Translations under genes and position numbers: made by a program
Part shown: positions 56,367 through 63,730 of the stretch, one piece after another
Numbering within the stretch: position 1 is the first letter of the stretch
Layout: every line of letters begins with the position of its first letter
The notes under the pieces: generated by a model
Database searches by the model: none
Told to the model about the DNA's origin: nothing
What the model saw: only the letters and a program-made list of their open reading frames with translations
Assembly: GCF_000472665.1 (NCBI RefSeq)
Contig: NZ_AXAC01000016.1
Coordinates: 34,580-98,579 of the forward strand
Direction: 5' to 3'
DNA: 64,000 nt
Origin: Acetobacterium malicum subsp. dehalogenans DSM 11527
GTDB lineage: Bacteria > Bacillota > Clostridia > Eubacteriales > Eubacteriaceae

Positions 56367-57170
56367 ATGATCATAATTGGAGAAAAAATAAACGGAACAA
56401 TTCCGTCAGTTAAAGAGGCCATCGAAAGAAGAGATGCTGATTTTATTGCAAAACTGGCGATTAAGCAAACGGAGGCCGGTGCCAATTTTATCGATGTATG
56501 TGCTAGTACTGCACCGGAGTATGAAATTGAAACGTTGAAATGGTTGATGGAAGTGGTTCAGGATGCAACGGACACACCACTGGGCATCGACAGTCCCAAT
56601 CCTAAGGTAATTGAAGCGGTCTTTAAGTATGCGAACAAACCCGGCCTGATCAACTCAATTTCAGAAGAAGGAGATAAATGCGAGGTTTTACTGCCTCTGT
56701 TAGAAGGGAATAGCTGGGAAGTTGTCGGCTTGACCTGTGATAACCATGGTATCCCCAGTGATCTTGAAACGAAATTGAAAATCACAGAAATCATGGTTGA
56801 AAAGGCAGCAAAATTCGGAATTACGCCAGACCGGATCCATATTGATCCCTGCGTGATGGCATTGTCAACCGAGAATAACTCGATGTTAAACTTTGCCCAG
56901 GAAATTAAAAAAATTAAAGAACTATACCCGACTATTCATGTCACTGGTGCCATCAGCAATATGTCTTTTGGTTTGCCGGTACGATCGCTCCTGAATAAAA
57001 CATGTATGGCCTTTGCCATTCAGGCAGGTATGGATTCAGCTGTGTTAGATCCACTAAACCGGGATATGATGGGGACAATAATTGCAACCTATGCACTACT
57101 GGGACAAGATAAGCATTGCCGAAAATATAGTAAAGCCTATCGGCAGGGACAGATTGGACCGGTCAAATAA
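56367..57170 (+). CDS. Methylcorrinoid:tetrahydrofolate methyltransferase (MtgA/MtvA type)
   Basis: A 267-residue pterin-binding TIM-barrel protein. IIGEKINGTIPSV at the start, GANFIDVCAST, and the pterin-site residues in DSPNPKVIEA and HIDPCVMAL match methyl-THF methyltransferases of acetogen demethylation systems. It moves the methyl from corrinoid to tetrahydrofolate for the Wood-Ljungdahl pathway. ATG at 56367 follows AAGGAG. It is the only such gene in the window, so it would have to serve both mttB/mttC sets. Confidence 0.9.
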   Translation: MIIIGEKINGTIPSVKEAIERRDADFIAKLAIKQTEAGANFIDVCASTAPEYEIETLKWLMEVVQDATDTPLGIDSPNPKVIEAVFKYANKPGLINSISEEGDKCEVLLPLLEGNSWEVVGLTCDNHGIPSDLETKLKITEIMVEKAAKFGITPDRIHIDPCVMALSTENNSMLNFAQEIKKIKELYPTIHVTGAISNMSFGLPVRSLLNKTCMAFAIQAGMDSAVLDPLNRDMMGTIIATYALLGQDKHCRKYSKAYRQGQIGPVK

Positions 57171-57190
57171 ACTTCTTCAACACTTCAGGT

Positions 57191-57248
57191 AGCTTGACGT
57201 AGTTTCATTATCACAAATCGATATTGAGAAATGAAACTATGACGAGCT
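57191..57248. repeat. Inverted repeat upstream of the BCCT transporter gene
   Basis: AGCTTGACGTAGTTTCAT (57191-57208) and ATGAAACTATGACGAGCT (57231-57248) are near-perfect inverted copies with a 22-bp centre. It could be a regulator site or a terminator lacking a T-run. Confidence 0.6.
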
Positions 57249-57323
57249 ATTGATAAAACAAGATTGAATAACTGGCACGAAGGATTTGAATGCGTTTTAA
57301 GATTCTGGTGAGAGGATAACATT

Positions 57324-58799
57324 ATGGTATTTTATATTTCGCTTGTTTTTTTAGTAATATTCTTGTTGTTTGGATTCATGTTTCCCGACCGTTTATTAAC
57401 ATTTACCAATCTTTTGTTTGGGGGGATCACCAACAATCTGGGGTGGCTTTACCTGATCTCAGTTTTAGGAATATTGATTTTTTGTCTTTATCTGGCCTTC
57501 GGCAAATATGGTAATGTACGTTTAGGAAATGACCATGATCGACCAGAGTATTCGAACTTTTCCTGGTTTGCGATGTTATTCAGTGCCGGAATGGGGATTG
57601 GACTGGTGTTTTGGGGTGTTGCTGAACCCGTATTTCATTATCTGCAGCCGCCTCTGGGGATTGAAGCAGAAACGACAGAATCAGCGACAATGGCATTTCA
57701 GTATGCCTTTTTGCATTGGGGTTTTCATCCCTGGGCAATTTACGCCATTGTCGGATTAGCCCTGGCTTACGCAACGTTTCGAAAAAAACAGCCTTGCTTG
57801 ATCAGTTCTACATTACGGCCATTGCTTGGTGAAAAGGTGAAGGGGCCACTTGGCAAAATGGTCGATATTCTATCGCTAGTTTTAACGGTAATTGGTGTTT
57901 CAACGTCTTTGGGACTGGGTGCATTACAGGCAAATGCGGGGTTGGCGACACTTTTTGATATTCCCAATAATATTAATGTTCAAATCATTATCATAATTGT
58001 TATTAGCATCTTATTTTTAATTTCTTCATTGTCCGGGTTGGATCGGGGAATAAAAATACTAAGCAATACTAATATTGTTCTTGCCGTGGTCTTGATGTTG
58101 TTTGTGCTTTTTACTGGACCAACAGTTTTTATCATTAATACTTTTTTTGTCAGTTTAAGCGGTTATGTACAAAATATTCTGACTATGAGTTTAGCGTTGA
58201 CACCGTTTGAAAATGACCCCTGGCTGGGGAACTGGACGATTTTTTATTGGGCCTGGTGGATGTCCTGGGGGCCTTTTGTGGGGACCTTCATTGCCCGAAT
58301 TTCAAAAGGACGAACGGTTAGAGAATTTATTCTCGGGGTGATTATTCTTCCGGCTATTTTTTGTTGTATCTGGTTTGCTGTCTTTGGCGGCACGGCGCTG
58401 CATTTTGAAATCTTTGAGGGACTTCATGTTGCCGATGCGATTACCGAAGACGTTGCGGTGGGCCTATTTGTAACCTTGTCATACCTGCCTTTTGGTAAGG
58501 TTATCTCCTTTATGGCTACCGTTTTAATCGTCACTTTTTTTGTGACATCGGCCGATTCAGCAAACTTTGTCATCGCGATGTTCTCCCGAAATGGCGATTT
58601 AAATCCGGATAAAAAGATTAAAGTGATTTGGGGTGTGGTGTTATCGTCAATGGCCATTGTTTTACTTTTAAGCGGGGGCTTGGTGGCAATCAGAAATGTT
58701 GCCATCATTATGGCGTTGCCATTTGTATTGGTCATCATCATGATTTGTGTTTCAATCTATAAAGCATTTAAGAATGAAAGCATCAATAAAGACAATTAA
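57324..58799 (+). CDS. BCCT-family betaine/carnitine/choline transporter
   Basis: A 491-residue protein with twelve helices. The family motifs MGIGLVFWGVAEP, FHWG-like LHWGFHPW and the substrate-site helix FYWAWWMSWGPFVGTFIARIS, rich in Trp, bind quaternary ammonium groups. It would import the substrate for the methyltransferases. The regulatory C-terminal tail found in osmosensing BetP is absent, consistent with a catabolic role. Confidence 0.93.
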   Translation: MVFYISLVFLVIFLLFGFMFPDRLLTFTNLLFGGITNNLGWLYLISVLGILIFCLYLAFGKYGNVRLGNDHDRPEYSNFSWFAMLFSAGMGIGLVFWGVAEPVFHYLQPPLGIEAETTESATMAFQYAFLHWGFHPWAIYAIVGLALAYATFRKKQPCLISSTLRPLLGEKVKGPLGKMVDILSLVLTVIGVSTSLGLGALQANAGLATLFDIPNNINVQIIIIIVISILFLISSLSGLDRGIKILSNTNIVLAVVLMLFVLFTGPTVFIINTFFVSLSGYVQNILTMSLALTPFENDPWLGNWTIFYWAWWMSWGPFVGTFIARISKGRTVREFILGVIILPAIFCCIWFAVFGGTALHFEIFEGLHVADAITEDVAVGLFVTLSYLPFGKVISFMATVLIVTFFVTSADSANFVIAMFSRNGDLNPDKKIKVIWGVVLSSMAIVLLLSGGLVAIRNVAIIMALPFVLVIIMICVSIYKAFKNESINKDN

Positions 58800-58861
58800 A
58801 AAATGTAAACGAGGCAAACCGAAGAGCGTGGATTTGAGTAATGAAAGGAATGGTTGTAAAA

Positions 58862-59509
58862 ATGAAAAGAGTTATGATTGGGTGTAGTGTTTTAAAAAAG
58901 GAAGTCGAAGCGAGGCTTAAGTGCTCAGATATTGAATACCGGTGGCTTAAAGAGCATCTTCACAACACCCCGGATCTCCTCCATCTCGAAATACAAGCGG
59001 CCATCGATGGGGAAGCAGATGCCGATATCATCTATCTCAGTTATGGACTGTGCGGAAAAGCATTGGTTGATATTAAGGCAAGATCCTGTCCAGTGGTGAT
59101 GCCCAGAGTCGATGACTGTATTGCCATGATTTTGAATGATCGGTCCGATCTCGGAAGTTTACGCTGTTCATCTTACTTTGTCTCCCAGGGCTGGTTGTGG
59201 GGCGAAGATGGGATCGGCTATGAGCATGATCGGGTAAAAGAAAAATATGGTGAAAAGCGGGCCTTGCGAATTGCCAGAGCGATGTTTAAAAATTACCAGT
59301 ATTTGTTGTTTATCCGCACCGGGGTGGAAACAGCGGAAGATAAACAAAAATGTTTGTCTATGGCTGAAAAATTAGGACTGAAGGTCAATGAAACTAGCGG
59401 AAATATTCATTTACTGGATGAAATGATAAGAGACAGCAAGGATGATCGGTTTATCCGATTAGCACCAGGCGAAGTAATCACTGAAGAGATGTTTTGGTCT
59501 GCCGATTAA
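58862..59509 (+). CDS. DUF1638 domain protein
   Basis: A 215-residue soluble protein with the DUF1638 pattern: IGCSVLKKEVE at the start, IYLSYGLCGKAL, and RSCPVVMPRVDDCIAMIL. The conserved cysteines suggest metal or corrinoid chemistry, but no function is established. DUF1638 genes recur near corrinoid methyltransferases in anaerobes. The start is uncertain among ATGs at 58841, 58850 and 58862; AAAGGA stands 12 nt before the last, as in the corrinoid protein gene. Its stop codon lies in a remnant of the 98-bp repeat. Confidence 0.8.
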   Translation: MKRVMIGCSVLKKEVEARLKCSDIEYRWLKEHLHNTPDLLHLEIQAAIDGEADADIIYLSYGLCGKALVDIKARSCPVVMPRVDDCIAMILNDRSDLGSLRCSSYFVSQGWLWGEDGIGYEHDRVKEKYGEKRALRIARAMFKNYQYLLFIRTGVETAEDKQKCLSMAEKLGLKVNETSGNIHLLDEMIRDSKDDRFIRLAPGEVITEEMFWSAD

Positions 59510-59525
59510 CAATTGGCCGGAACGG
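59504..59525 (+). repeat. Remnant of the 98-bp palindromic repeat (right end)
   Basis: GATTAACAATTGGCCGG then AACGG matches the right arm of the repeat with two changes, and is followed by TTATTGACAACCTCA, nearly the same flank as copy 4. The TAA of the DUF1638 gene is inside it. Confidence 0.65.
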
Positions 59526-59773
59526 CAGTTTATTGACAACCTCACAAACCGTATTCGCTACGGTTTGTTTCATTTTATGGTAGAAAGACGTGTTTGAAAT
59601 GTATAGCTCAGGATGCAACGCAGAAAGCCCTATGTAATATCGCTGCAGACAAAGGTAATATTCAGAAAAATTGAGAGCGATAATTATCATAATGAAACGG
59701 TAAACAAATCGAGGTTATTATGATATAATCTTAAAACGTATCAAAACTGAGGGGATAGCAGGGGGCAGTGATC
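59526..59773 (+). promoter_or_regulatory. Leader of the second methyltransferase set
   Basis: After the terminator no gene is seen. A perfect TATAAT at 59724-59729 is a likely -10 element, with no convincing -35 (TAAACA at 59701), as might be expected of an activator-dependent promoter. Confidence 0.4.
59544..59574 (+). terminator. Terminator after the DUF1638 gene
   Basis: ACAAACCGTA / TACGGTTTGT with loop TTCGC, followed by TTCATTTT. It separates the first methyltransferase set from the second. Confidence 0.7.
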
Positions 59774-61147
59774 ATGAAATTAACGCTTAGTATTTCGAAA
59801 AAGGAATGTGATCTTATCCACGAACAGTCGCTGAAACTATTACAAACCATGGGGATAACAATTTTTTCGAAAGAAGCACTGGAAGTTTTCAAAAAAGCGG
59901 GTGCCAGGGTGCAGGAGAATCAGGTTTTTATTGATGCCGATTTGGTAGAGGAAAGCCTTAAAATGGTGCCACATGCATTCCCGATTTATTCAAATACTAA
60001 GCGTGTAGTGGTTGGAAAGGGTAAATTATGTTCACTACCACCGTATGGGGGAACGTATGTTTCCAGAAATGAACACATTGCTTTAGGCACTCGCAACGAT
60101 TACCTGAATTTCACAAAACTCAATCAGCTTAATGAATATATCAGTATGGCTTGTCCCTACACCTTGGAACCTTTCGATATTCCGTTAGAGCAACGAAATA
60201 TTTATCGGATGGCGATGATTCTAAAATACTCTGATAAACCGAGTCTTTCCATTGTCGGTAGCAGGGAAGAGTCACGTAAATGTATTGAAATGGTCCGACG
60301 TTATTATGGAATTACCAACAAACCGGTAGTTCTTGGGAATGTGAATGTGTCAGCACCCATGATTATGGGACTTTCGACCACAGAAGCAATCACTGTCCAC
60401 TGTGAAGAAAATCAACCTTTGATGATCGCCTGTGGCAGCGGTTTAAGCGGATTAACGGCACCTCCAACACCAGGTGGCAATTTTCTGCTGGCAAACGCCG
60501 GAATTTTAGCCGGGATTGTGTTTGCGCAAATCCAAAGCCCTGGACTGCCAATCATATATGGTCTGCCATTGTTTGGAGTTGATCCATTCAAGGCCGAAAC
60601 ATCGGTGGGGAGTCCCGCAACCGCTCTATTTACCCTGGCAGCCAAAGGGATGGCTGAATATTATCAAATCCCGTTTCGGGCCGGCGGAACTTTCACGGAC
60701 TCAAAATATTTGGATTATCAAAGCGGTTTTGAAAGTGGCATCAACCTGTTGTCTTGCCTGCTCGCTGAAGTCGATTGTCTGATGCATAGCTTTGGGATGG
60801 AGGATGCGCTTAAAACCATAAATTACAATAAATATGTTTTGGATGAATACATGTACCTGAGTCTTAAAGACTTTGTCAAGGGCATGGAAATTAATGATGT
60901 GACGATCATGACGGATGAAATTCTGAAAGTCGGATCAACCGGTAATTATATATCGTCACGGAATCTTAAATTAATCCGAAAGCAATATCCTAAACATGGT
61001 TTTGGAGAAGGAAAAACAAAAGCTGAGGTATTGAAAAAGACTGATGATGAAATAAACCGGCGTTTGAATAATTATGAATTTCCAGCTCCGACCAAAGATC
61101 AAATTAAAATATTAAGAGGTTATTTACCAGATGAATACATCGATTAA
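59774..61147 (+). CDS. MttB-family (non-pyrrolysine) corrinoid methyltransferase, copy 2
   Basis: A 457-residue paralogue of the 53975 gene with no in-frame TAG. It shares the N-terminal pattern ITIFSKEALEVFKKAGARV and the C-terminal end ILRGYLPDEY, but is clearly diverged and shorter, so a different substrate is likely. ATG at 59774 follows GGGGG by 8 nt; the GTG at 59768 is too close. It overlaps the next corrinoid gene by 17 nt. The actual methyl donor is unknown. Confidence 0.88.
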   Translation: MKLTLSISKKECDLIHEQSLKLLQTMGITIFSKEALEVFKKAGARVQENQVFIDADLVEESLKMVPHAFPIYSNTKRVVVGKGKLCSLPPYGGTYVSRNEHIALGTRNDYLNFTKLNQLNEYISMACPYTLEPFDIPLEQRNIYRMAMILKYSDKPSLSIVGSREESRKCIEMVRRYYGITNKPVVLGNVNVSAPMIMGLSTTEAITVHCEENQPLMIACGSGLSGLTAPPTPGGNFLLANAGILAGIVFAQIQSPGLPIIYGLPLFGVDPFKAETSVGSPATALFTLAAKGMAEYYQIPFRAGGTFTDSKYLDYQSGFESGINLLSCLLAEVDCLMHSFGMEDALKTINYNKYVLDEYMYLSLKDFVKGMEINDVTIMTDEILKVGSTGNYISSRNLKLIRKQYPKHGFGEGKTKAEVLKKTDDEINRRLNNYEFPAPTKDQIKILRGYLPDEYID

Positions 61148-61811
61148 AAACGCCGTCAATGTTTCTACCTTAGAAAGTATTGTGGAGGCAATGAAAAAAA
61201 TTGAGGAAAAAAAAGTCCTTAAACTTGTAAATTATGCAATTCGTGAAGGCGCTGCTCAAGCACAGATCATTGAGGCGATTCAGCGGGGGTTGGATCAGAT
61301 TGGCCATTTTTTTGAAGAAGGAAAATATGGGGTCACGGATTTAATGATGGCAGGCATTATTTTTGAAGAGGTTCTAAAGCTGCCAAGCTTAAAGCTGATT
61401 AATGAGGAATCAGAAGAGCCGATCGGCAGAATTCTGCTTTGTACCATCGAACGGGATTTGCATGATATTGGGAAATCAATTTTCAAGAGTGCAGCGTTAA
61501 TGTCAAATTTTGAAATAATCGATATGGGCATTAATGTCACGGCTCAGGAGATTTTAAATGAAACCATCAACCGTAAACCGGACATCATTGCAATCAGCTC
61601 AATTTTAGCAGAAGGGGTCCGATATATTAAAGAAGTGAATGAAAAGCTTGTGACCGCTGGGATCAGGGATCAGGTTAAAATAATTGTCGGTGGACTTTCA
61701 ACCCATCGTCAGGCGATCGAATATACGGGCGTGGATGCCTTTGCCAATGATGTCTATGAAGGTGTCAAACAATGCAAAATATGGGTAAACGAAGGAGGAG
61801 AGGCTAATTAA
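61131..61811 (+). CDS. Corrinoid protein, MttC-type, copy 2
   Basis: A 226-residue corrinoid carrier with helical cap and B12 domain; the cobalt ligand motif is DLHDIGKS, and IVGGLSTHR is the nucleotide-loop region. Its start lies inside mttB copy 2, so the pair is translationally coupled. Its stop overlaps the probable ATT start of the GntR gene (ATTAA). It presumably accepts methyl from mttB copy 2. Confidence 0.9.
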   Translation: MNTSIKNAVNVSTLESIVEAMKKIEEKKVLKLVNYAIREGAAQAQIIEAIQRGLDQIGHFFEEGKYGVTDLMMAGIIFEEVLKLPSLKLINEESEEPIGRILLCTIERDLHDIGKSIFKSAALMSNFEIIDMGINVTAQEILNETINRKPDIIAISSILAEGVRYIKEVNEKLVTAGIRDQVKIIVGGLSTHRQAIEYTGVDAFANDVYEGVKQCKIWVNEGGEAN

Positions 61812-62505
61812 TCACAAATATGAAGATATTGCAGATAATATTAAATATAAAATTCAGAAAAATTTTTATCCGATTAATTCTTCGATCCCCCCGGAAAACA
61901 CCCTGGCTGATGAGTATGGGGTCAGTCGGATCACCATTCGCAACGCAATTTCAAAATTAATTGATGAAGGTTATATTTATTCAATCCCGGGAAAAGGAAA
62001 TTTTGTTCTCGAAAAGAATAATGATAAGTATCTCATATCATTAAAAACGGACAAGCTTTTGAAAAAACCATATCAACGGGTTGAACTTTTAGGATCAGAA
62101 ATTATCAGACCAACCATTGACCTGGTTTACCACCTGAGAATAGCACCAGATGCTCGGGTTGTTTACATCCGTTGGGTGTTGCTTGACGACGAAAAACCGA
62201 TTGCTTATGATATGCAGTACATCCCTTATTTTCCGGGAATTACGGTTTGGAATGATAATTTTGAATATACCAGTTTCAGTGAAATACTGTCCCAGAAAAA
62301 TAAGCTCTTTCAAATGCAGGGAAGAATGAATATTTCAGGTATTAATTGCGAAAGGGAAATTGCGGAGATATTAAAAATACCAGTAGGAACGCCAGTTATG
62401 CAGATCACGCAAAAGATTCTGGATGATAATGAACCAATGGGTTACCGTCAGTTGTTTATTAAAAGAGAATGGTGCTGCATTCGGGGTACTTCTCACCGGG
62501 AATAA
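61807..62505 (+). CDS. GntR-family regulator 1 (probable ATT start)
   Basis: A 232-residue protein: GntR winged helix (about residues 5-72, with LADEYGVSRITIRNAISKL as the recognition region and GKGNFV as the wing) and a UTRA effector domain (about 85-225, ending RGTSHRE). The only in-frame start that keeps the DNA-binding domain is ATT at 61807, 8 nt after a perfect AAGGAGG (61792-61798) and overlapping the stop of the corrinoid gene. The next possible start, TTG at 62059, would delete the DNA-binding domain. Probably it controls the adjacent methyltransferase genes in response to substrate. Confidence 0.85.
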   Translation: MNHKYEDIADNIKYKIQKNFYPINSSIPPENTLADEYGVSRITIRNAISKLIDEGYIYSIPGKGNFVLEKNNDKYLISLKTDKLLKKPYQRVELLGSEIIRPTIDLVYHLRIAPDARVVYIRWVLLDDEKPIAYDMQYIPYFPGITVWNDNFEYTSFSEILSQKNKLFQMQGRMNISGINCEREIAEILKIPVGTPVMQITQKILDDNEPMGYRQLFIKREWCCIRGTSHRE

Positions 62506-62527
62506 AGAATGAGGATTGTGAATAAAA

Positions 62528-63211
62528 GTGAAAATATACGAACGGATTGAGAATGATATTCTCTTAGATATTAAAAGTGGGTTACTTAAACCAAACGAAA
62601 AATTGCCGACAAATCAGGAGCTGGCAGAAAAATATCAGACCAGCGGTGTAACGGTACGCAAAAGTTTAGCAGCACTTGTCAATAAAGGATATTTGGTTTC
62701 GATTGAGCGCGTGGGAACATTTGTTAAAGAGCGTGAGAAGGATCTTTTTTTAGTTAATTTTTCGCTGGAAGGTAATATCAATGAAGAAATAACGGATATC
62801 GAGACCGAAGATATTCTTATTTCGATGACAAAAATAAAGGGTGAGAAACGTGAATTAAAAACACTGGAAATCAGAAGAATGTACTTTTCTGATTCAATGC
62901 CGGTTGGCTATAGTATCGATGCATTGTTCTTAAAAGGTCGCTATCTTACGGAAGGTATTGAAAAAAAAGCAGAAAAAAATATCGCCATCATGGATCAGAT
63001 CTTAAATAGTTATGAAGTGAAAAAAACAATGGAAGTGACAATGGATTATCCCAATAAATATATTTCAAACCGGCTGTTAATTAACGAAAATATGCCGATT
63101 TTTTGCATCAACATCTATTTTTCAACAGTGGACGATTATCCCATCGGAAAAAGAACCATATATGTATTAGGGGAGAATATTACATTAAATGGAAAATCAT
63201 TTTACAAATAG
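62528..63211 (+). CDS. GntR-family regulator 2
   Basis: A 227-residue GntR/UTRA protein: helix-turn-helix LAEKYQTSGVTVRKSLAAL and wing ERVGTFV, then a UTRA domain. The GTG at 62528 is the only common start codon, but the GAGGA site (62511-62515) lies 12 nt away. It is 22 bp after GntR 1 and diverged from it, so the two may answer to different ligands, one for each mttB set. Confidence 0.87.
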   Translation: MKIYERIENDILLDIKSGLLKPNEKLPTNQELAEKYQTSGVTVRKSLAALVNKGYLVSIERVGTFVKEREKDLFLVNFSLEGNINEEITDIETEDILISMTKIKGEKRELKTLEIRRMYFSDSMPVGYSIDALFLKGRYLTEGIEKKAEKNIAIMDQILNSYEVKKTMEVTMDYPNKYISNRLLINENMPIFCINIYFSTVDDYPIGKRTIYVLGENITLNGKSFYK

Positions 63212-63224
63212 GAAGTAGTTTTTA

Positions 63225-63497
63225 ATGAATTATTTTATTAGTTATCTGGTTGCGGTGAATCTGATCACCTTTATTTTTTTCTGGAATGACAAAAGACGTT
63301 CAAAAAAGGAGGCCTGGCGTATTCCGGAAAAAACCCTGATTGGTCTGTGTCTGGTTGGCGGGTCAATTGGCGGTTTTCTGGGGATGCGGGTTTTTCATCA
63401 TAAAACAAAACATTTTTTATTTGCCTGGGGAATTCCGATTATTTTGATTCTCCAGATCGGTTTGGGGCTGTTATTCTTTTTTAAAGTATTGAATTAG
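63225..63497 (+). CDS. DUF1294 small membrane protein
   Basis: A 90-residue protein with three membrane segments. FFWNDKRRSKKEAWRIPEKTL and the loop GGSIGGFLGMRVFHHKTKH are the DUF1294 signature. Function unknown. It is 13 bp after GntR 2 and could be co-transcribed by chance. Confidence 0.85.
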   Translation: MNYFISYLVAVNLITFIFFWNDKRRSKKEAWRIPEKTLIGLCLVGGSIGGFLGMRVFHHKTKHFLFAWGIPIILILQIGLGLLFFFKVLN

Positions 63498-63548
63498 AAG
63501 AAATAGATAAAAAATCGCTGAAATCTAAAAAAAAGTTTAGAGCAGGCC

Positions 63549-63577
63549 TTGACAATACACTCAAAAGAGTGTATTCT
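63549..63577 (+). promoter_or_regulatory. Promoter of tRNA-Leu
   Basis: TTGACA (63549-63554), a 17-bp spacer and TATTCT (63572-63577), 25 bp before the tRNA. The spacer holds the inverted repeat ACACTC / GAGTGT. Confidence 0.75.
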
Positions 63578-63601
63578 ATAGTGGTATTCAAAATGATTTA
63601 T

Positions 63602-63686
63602 GCGAGAGTGTTGGAACTGGCAGACAAGCACGTTTCAGAGGCGTGTGTCGCAAGGCGTACGGGTTCGACTCCCGTCTCTCGCACCA
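63602..63686 (+). tRNA. tRNA-Leu (anticodon CAG)
   Basis: An 85-nt class II tRNA with a long variable arm. Acceptor GCGAGAG pairs with CTCTCGC, discriminator A, encoded CCA. The anticodon stem CACGT / GCGTG holds the loop TTCAGAG, giving anticodon CAG at 63636-63638, which reads CUG. The T arm is ACGGG TTCGACT CCCGT. Confidence 0.95.
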
Positions 63687-63697
63687 TTTAGAATTTA

Positions 63698-63728
63698 CAA
63701 AAACGGCATGAGATTGCCGTTTTTTTTA
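63698..63728 (+). terminator. Terminator after tRNA-Leu
   Basis: AACGGCA / TTGCCGTT with loop TGAGA and eight T. Confidence 0.88.
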
Positions 63729-63730
63729 TG

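Noticed and set aside
59586..59700. Possible decayed coding sequence between the DUF1638 terminator and mttB2
   Set aside because: No frame gives recognisable protein over a useful length.
53975..61147. Possible pyrrolysine-containing trimethylamine methyltransferases
   Set aside because: Neither mttB frame has an internal TAG, and no pyl genes are in the window; both belong to the non-pyrrolysine group.
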